From the NCBI GenBank assembly GCA_001630475.1, contig KV419417.1:2979-64233 (forward strand): a stretch of 61,255 nt of DNA, in the 5' to 3' direction. Positions within the stretch are counted from its first letter, which is position 1. The number at the start of each line of letters is the position of its first letter. This DNA comes from Sistotremastrum niveocremeum HHB9708. Taxonomy: Eukaryota; Basidiomycota; Agaricomycetes; Sistotremastrales; Sistotremastraceae. The notes under the pieces are model-generated. The model did not search any database and was not told the DNA's origin. It worked only from the letters and a program-made list of their open reading frames with translations. Shown piece by piece: positions 56,833-61,255 of the stretch. The position numbers were made by a program, and so were the translations under genes.

Positions 56833-57354
56833 CTTCCAGATTGCTGGCTTCAGCGAGCCGAAGGCCCGCTTCTTGTCGACGCTCTTTGAGCATCTCTGGG
56901 GCAAAAACTTTAATTCTCGTTACTCTCGCGATTAGTTTGTAATTAGTGTTACGGCAGACTCTCAAACATGAATGAGTGGCCAATCATAGCTTTGTACCGG
57001 CTGTAGGAGCCACCGCCGGAAATGAAAATTAATAAATAGCCGAAGATCTTGTAGCTTCGATCCGGAAATTAGTTCATGAGAAGTTAATAACGCCAAGCGA
57101 TCAGAGAACCTGACCATAATAAGCCCTTGCTTTAGACGCGATCACTAAATCGGAGTTTGTTTGGGTGGCGCAAGGGGTTCCTTTTCAGGGCTGATGAAGC
57201 TAAGACGGTTAGGCACGGTTTATTTTGAATGTCTGCAAATTACAAATGAATATTCTTTCCAGTTCTATGGCGCAGTTGACAACCATTACAAGCGAGGTCT
57301 CTGTTCATCAATAATCTTCAGAGTCCGACGACCGTCGTTTTACTCCTCTCTGAC
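56833..57354. other. Intergenic within the KDZ element
   Basis: This is the upstream region of the HMG-box-like gene. No gene or RNA is recognised. It contains no continuation of the upstream gene's frame that I can recognise after the inserted repeat. Confidence 0.4.
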
Positions 57355-58908
57355 ATGGCGAAATCGAAGAATGGCAAAAAAAATCGCTCTCGACTCTACA
57401 AAGGCAAATCCGATGGTCGTCGTCGTCGTACTGGCATTCCTGTCCGGGAAATGAGCAGCGAAGCCAAGGAACTCTATCGCAAGTTGGTCGCCAGCAGAAA
57501 ACTTCGCTTGAACAAGCTCAAGGTCGCCATCGACGATTTGTTTACGGAGCTGAACGAGAAGATCGATAATATTGCCAGCGAACATAACAAGACTGTCGAC
57601 TACGTTACAGCTCGACTCGGTTATTCCTTTACGGAACGGAAGAAGTCGCGCGGAGCCACCGCGAAGAATGGTTGGACGTCGGAGAAATGCAAACAGCTAA
57701 ATGCTAGTGAGTACTTCCCCTCGTAACCAATGATTTAAGTACTTACTTCTTCAGTCCTTGGCCCCGGTGAACGTAAGTTCAGTGCTGCAGACGTCAATAA
57801 AGCATACGGTCACGAATATGCTGCACTGAATGAAGAAGAGCTGGAGATGTACCGACGAAAGGCAGAGGAGTCGCGTGTGAAGGTTACGACTGCTCCGAAA
57901 GTCCACAAAGCAGCGGAGTCCGACGTGAAGGCTACTTTGAAGACTATCTACGAGCTGGTAAGTCGATTGAATGATCTCAGCAATTCCTGGCTGACTGACC
58001 GTCGAAGGCGAATCGACTCGAGCAGCGCACTGGTCACGCACTCGCCATCTTCTCTACTCGCGGCAGTCGTTCACAATGGGCACGACCCAGTCTTCAGATC
58101 TCCTCGTCCCTCAAAGATTTCTTCATGCAGGTCTTGAAGATGACGCCTGTACGGTTGTTGCAGCTGATGGAGTCATACACGACCGGCGGTATTAATCGTA
58201 AGCCATTCTCTTCAATTTACACCCAAATCGTACTCACCTGTAACCCAGTTGTTGCCAAAGAGGTCGGAATGGTACAAAGTAACCTCAAGGGAGAGGTTCG
58301 AGAGCGTCTACATGCCAGTCTGGGTGAGTTCGAAGTCAACATACGTCACGTGACCTGATCGTAATGCTGTATTAGCTGCTGCGTCGGGCAACCACAACGC
58401 TAAACTCAACTACGTCAACTTCTTCAACTCGGTCATCTGCAAGTACAGAGTGTGGCTAGAAGGCTGGCCTGAAGACATCCCGTTAGTCAACATGTCGGAT
58501 ATGAAACGTCCAGACCTTGGTCGATTGCTCGATGGACTAACTTCGACACCCCCATCCATCCAATTCATCTCTCTTAGCCCGGAGGAGCTCGCCGAAAAGA
58601 AGAAGGAGAGAGAGGAGAGGTTGAATAGCGGGAAAGGTCTTGCCATCGACAGGAGGACGGCACGAAAGGGTCGTGGCGGGAAGGAGAACGTCGATGAGAG
58701 AACTCCTTTCTCTCCGCTATCGAACTGCGGAAGTGTGAATAGAAGTTCCACAGGTGCGGTGAACCTACTTGGTACTCCATTCCTCCCGTCCATGCCCCTC
58801 CCTCTCCCCGATCCCATCACGGGTACTTCACCCCTTGGCATCTTTTCTCCTGCTATCGTGCCTACGCTCCAATTGTCTCCTTCTCGCATCTTCGCTCCCT
58901 TGTCTTGA
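57355..58908 (+). CDS. KDZ-element accessory protein, HMG-box-like
   Basis: Exons 57355-57706, 57755-57957, 58008-58197, 58249-58323 and 58376-58908 give 450 residues. The N-terminus is very basic (KSKNGKKNRSRLYKGKSDGR). Residues about 125-160 (FSAADVNKAYGHEYAALNEE, then LEMYRRKAEE) have the look of the second half of an HMG-box-type DNA-binding fold. A middle part (KDFFMQVLKMTPVRLLQLME) and a late conserved-looking part (YVNFFNSVICKYRVWLEGWP, then IPLVNMSDM) resemble basidiomycete proteins that accompany KDZ transposases, from memory. The tail is Pro/Ser-rich. Its position in the element, between transposase and right end, suggests a helper in DNA binding or transposition. It is intact. The HMG-box assignment rests on a weak pattern only. 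Confidence 0.65.
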
Positions 58909-59242
58909 CTCTGCCTTGCGTTCTTGGGGATGTTCACGCGTCCCCCCATTTCTTCCTGTTTGCGTTACCCTTCGTCGTTCGTCATCATTTTGTTGTTTTT
59001 CTTCGTCTTCGGCTGGCTTTGTTGTTGGCGCGGTCGTTGTTCTTGCGATTCTTTTATGTCGTTCATCCCACTTTCATCAAGGCTTTGAAATCCGTTTATT
59101 TGTGTCTATAGAGTTCGATAGATAGGCATAATATAATATAGTGTGATCTACTTTGAAGGCCAACATTAGAACATTAAAGACACCGTAAAATAGGGAATAA
59201 CCACGCACCTAAGTCGCATATAAGGAGCAGGCACTGATACTG

Positions 59243-59687
59243 AGCACGTAGCACTTGAGATCGTGTGAATCGGGGGCGGGGACAGCGAGATATGGCGTCG
59301 TCGATGGCGGGGGTGAGGGCGTCGGGCAGCTCGGGGATGTTGGACTTAGAGCCGGGGAGGGAGGAGGGGCCGATCCCGAAGAAGGGGCCACGTCATAAGC
59401 GAGGTCGAGACTCGGGGAGATCCTTCGGACTCGGAAATGAAGAACCAGGCACAAGAAGGAGGCGGGATAGGGTCTTAGAGGGCGGGAGTCGGTCTCGGGA
59501 GGGCGGGGCGGAAGACGGACGCAACGGGCTTAAGGGATGATGCAATCACCGGCAGACCGGCATGGGACGATGACGTGGCCAGGCTGGGGACTTAGCGATT
59601 CGTGATTGTCTTGGGGCCCCGAGACCCTCGAATCCGTCGGTATACCGGCGGACGCTCGCTTAAGGGTGAACCATGTCTAAGTAGTAC
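59243..59687. repeat. Right terminal inverted repeat of the KDZ element
   Basis: It is inverted and nearly identical to 50590-51032. It ends GAACCATGTCTAAGTAGTAC. Flanking sequence after 59687 (ACCACCGATC) shows no direct repeat of the left flank. Confidence 0.88.
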
Positions 59688-59947
59688 ACCACCGATCCCG
59701 CCCGAGGGTCCGAGAATATCAGAGCCGAACCCTCCCACGATATGGAATCCCACATATCGGCTGCTATCAAATTGATATCCGACGGATCTCGGCGCCGTTC
59801 ATATCGTCTAAGGCCTCCAGCCATATCCATGGATATCCTCCTGATATCTCAGCATATCCCGACTCTCCAAGACTCAAAGTAGATTTTAATGTACTGTAAC
59901 CTCTCAGAAGTGATCCATTGTCATCAGTTATCTATCACACAATATAA
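59688..59947. other. Intergenic after the KDZ element
   Basis: There are several GATATC/CATATC motifs between 59715 and 59870. No gene is called. Confidence 0.35.
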
Positions 59948-60380
59948 TTAATCATTCTGATAGCTCATCTTCGTCCTCAACGTCATCCGCCTCGCCGCCG
60001 CCGCCGCCGCCGTCATCCTCACGTTCGTCCTCACCCTCATTGCCTCGTTCGACGTCCACATCGGCAATATCACCCCGAGCGTTTTCTTCTTCTTTCTTCT
60101 TCTTGTTCTCTGCTCTCTTGGCGGCTCGTTTCTTATTCGTCTCTGCTCGCTGCGCCGGCCCTTTAACCCTGAGCTCTCGTGCAAACTCTGCGTGCTTGGC
60201 TTGTCTGTCGGGAAAATATGGTCTGGGAGCTGTTAGATGTCGAGGTAAAGTACGTCGTAGCAAGTGTGCATTGTGAAGGGCGTGCATGTTGATGAAATAT
60301 CGCTGTTCAAGTGTGTGGGAGATTATGTTAACCTTTTGAAGCCTGTGTTCAGTCTGTCCATTTCGCCGAGGTGCGTGCAA
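59948..60380 (-). CDS. Hypothetical charged protein, doubtful
   Basis: This is a 142-codon open frame with a Lys/Arg-rich middle (KKRAAKRAENKKKKEEE) and a Gly/Asp/Glu tail. An intron may split it (donor near 60327, acceptor near 60230, CTAACAG), leaving APRPYFPDRQAKHAEFARELR onward as exon 2. It overlaps the probable LTR end of the neighbouring retroelement, so it could be a read-out product, a gene fragment or chance. No domain is recognised. Confidence 0.3.
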
Positions 60381-60585
60381 AGTTTTATATATCTTGGTTC
60401 ACGCGGTACAGAACTTGACAAGCTTTATTGCTATCGAGTTGTACAGGTGAAAAGACTTGCGCTTACATAAGCACAAGTCGGACTTAAGTACGATTACAAT
60501 TATTTGTATCTATTTATAGTCATTTATTAATATATATATTCGTTTATCACGAATATATAGCTATACTAGGGACAGGGCCCTTACA
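60370..60585 (-). mobile_element. 3' LTR of a retrotransposon (minus strand), inner edge at 60585
   Basis: On the minus strand, GAGGGGGAGGG, a polypurine tract, is followed by TGTAAGGGCCCTG, which fits the start of a 3' LTR. Then come a TATA-like GACTATAAATAG and an AATAAA polyadenylation signal near 60425. The outer LTR end is uncertain, so 60370 is approximate. The open frame at 60724-61248 lies upstream of the tract in the same orientation, as expected for retroelement coding sequence. Confidence 0.55.
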
Positions 60586-60723
60586 CCCTCCCCCTCAGGA
60601 CGGAACACCGTCCTCAAGAACTGTTATATGTGCATAGAGTACAATATATACATATAATTAACAATTTCGAGAAGTGTGAATACACTTCTCCCGATGCGTT
60701 GGCAACGGTTAAGTCATTTCGAC

Positions 60724-61255
60724 TTAGCTCATTCCCCAATCCTCGGGGTTGCCAGGCTCCTCGAGGAGTTCCTCATCGCCCAGCCTTGGCCCTGAGGTCG
60801 AAGGACCATCCTCGTCCATTTGGGACGGGGAAGGAGGATGTTGTTCCTCCTGCGCAGTCGATCGACTGCCTGACGGCCCAGCGAGGGGGCCATCACCTTC
60901 AAGTGGGACCGCGCGATTTGCGATTGGGTCCCACATGATGGAGACGTTGGCTATCCAACGTTCCCCAGTAGCGTCCAACGCCCACCCATTGGGGGCGATG
61001 CTCATGGGGCGGGGAGCGAAGTCCCCACTATTGCTGTCAGAAACAGCAATCTCCCATCGAGAACGATCCTCGTTAAGGACGCAACCAGGGATATAACGAG
61101 GGTCAACCTCGTGAAGGTATTCGGCCTCCATCGTGGATGGATGGCCTCGGCGAATCCTTTCCTCGGCCAATAGGACAAGGTTGGGGTTCGCCAGGCTGCG
61201 CGCCATTTGGAGGGCGGCAAGACGATTATGGGGTTGAGCCCCCATCAATCTCGAG
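60724..61255 (-). CDS. 3' part of an LTR-retrotransposon open frame (cut by window edge)
   Basis: The frame is open to the end of the window, so the N-terminus is missing. At least 174 residues are visible, including LANPNLVLLAEERIRRG and PSTMEAEYLHEVDPRYIPGC, then a Ser/Pro/Glu-rich tail. No integrase, reverse transcriptase or gag zinc knuckle is in the visible part. I assign it to a retroelement by its place about 110 bp before a polypurine tract and LTR start, not by its sequence. Confidence 0.5.
   Translation of the reverse strand, partial: SRLMGAQPHNRLAALQMARSLANPNLVLLAEERIRRGHPSTMEAEYLHEVDPRYIPGCVLNEDRSRWEIAVSDSNSGDFAPRPMSIAPNGWALDATGERWIANVSIMWDPIANRAVPLEGDGPLAGPSGSRSTAQEEQHPPSPSQMDEDGPSTSGPRLGDEELLEEPGNPEDWGMS

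Larger units (their letters stand above)
50590..59687 (+). mobile_element. KDZ-type DNA transposon, 9.1 kb, with long terminal inverted repeats
   Basis: The two ends are inverted copies of about 445 bp (50590-51032 and 59243-59687), starting GTACTACTTAGACATGGTTC. They differ at only a few positions, so insertion looks recent. Inside, on the plus strand, are a seven-exon transposase, a nested 1.1 kb element, and a five-exon HMG-box-like gene. Transposases of this class (Kyakuja-Dileera-Zisupton) are known to be abundant in agaricomycetes. I found no clear target duplication at the outer ends. The left flank contains AAGTAGTACCGT (50559), which pairs with ACGGTACTACTT to form a palindrome around the tip. 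Confidence 0.85.

Noticed and set aside
50580-59700. Target-site duplication for the KDZ element
   Set aside because: Flanks before 50590 and after 59687 do not match at 2-9 bp, so no duplication is claimed.
1-61255. CRISPR arrays, rRNA or tRNA genes
   Set aside because: No regularly spaced direct repeats, no rRNA core sequences, and no cloverleaf I could confirm by eye. A tRNAscan run would settle the tRNA question.

Overview
The window is nuclear DNA of a filamentous basidiomycete, most likely an Agaricomycete. This is inferred from dense short introns (about 45-75 nt, GT..AG, with exon phases that fit), an expanded F-box family, a KDZ-type transposon with long inverted ends, and a typical fungal NCE101. 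No prokaryotic feature is visible. Gene models were spliced by hand from the sequence. In every multi-exon model the coding length divides by three, except one copy that carries a one-base frameshift.

Layout. (1) 0-6.8 kb is repeat-rich. It holds a 2.1 kb non-autonomous hAT-like element with an exact 8-bp target duplication, a 0.34 kb mariner-like MITE, and two small secreted-protein genes on the minus strand that appear only after splicing. (2) 6.8-13.4 kb holds a 1616-residue, mostly disordered protein with a C-terminal OB-fold-like domain resembling the SHLD2 OB1 family, followed on the same strand by RPA2. Both are probably single-stranded-DNA or repair proteins. (3) 14.4-18.0 kb holds an F-box protein and a disordered hypothetical protein. 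(4) 18.7-45.1 kb is an F-box/NCE101 expansion. Four three-exon F-box paralogues lie on the minus strand (one frameshifted) and two on the plus strand. C, D and their flanks mirror F, E and their flanks around an 8 kb centre, giving a large inverted duplication. The outer flanks keep an intact NCE101 gene each; the inner flanks carry decayed NCE101 remnants. (5) 45.5-49.6 kb holds a tandem pair of another F-box family. (6) 50.6-59.7 kb is a 9.1 kb KDZ transposon with about 445-bp inverted ends, a seven-exon transposase, an HMG-box-like accessory gene, and between them a nested 1.1 kb element. The nested element has identical 128-bp inverted ends, a 4-bp target duplication and one gene with an RNase H1 hybrid-binding-type domain. 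(7) 60.4-61.25 kb is the 3' end of an LTR retrotransposon on the minus strand, cut by the window edge.

Taken together, two conserved housekeeping genes (RPA2, NCE101) sit among rapidly duplicating F-box families (probable ubiquitin-ligase adaptors) and several apparently young mobile elements. The most unusual items are the OB-fold protein with three GY[ST]QFL repeats beside RPA2, the NCE101/F-box inverted duplication, and the nested 1.1 kb element.
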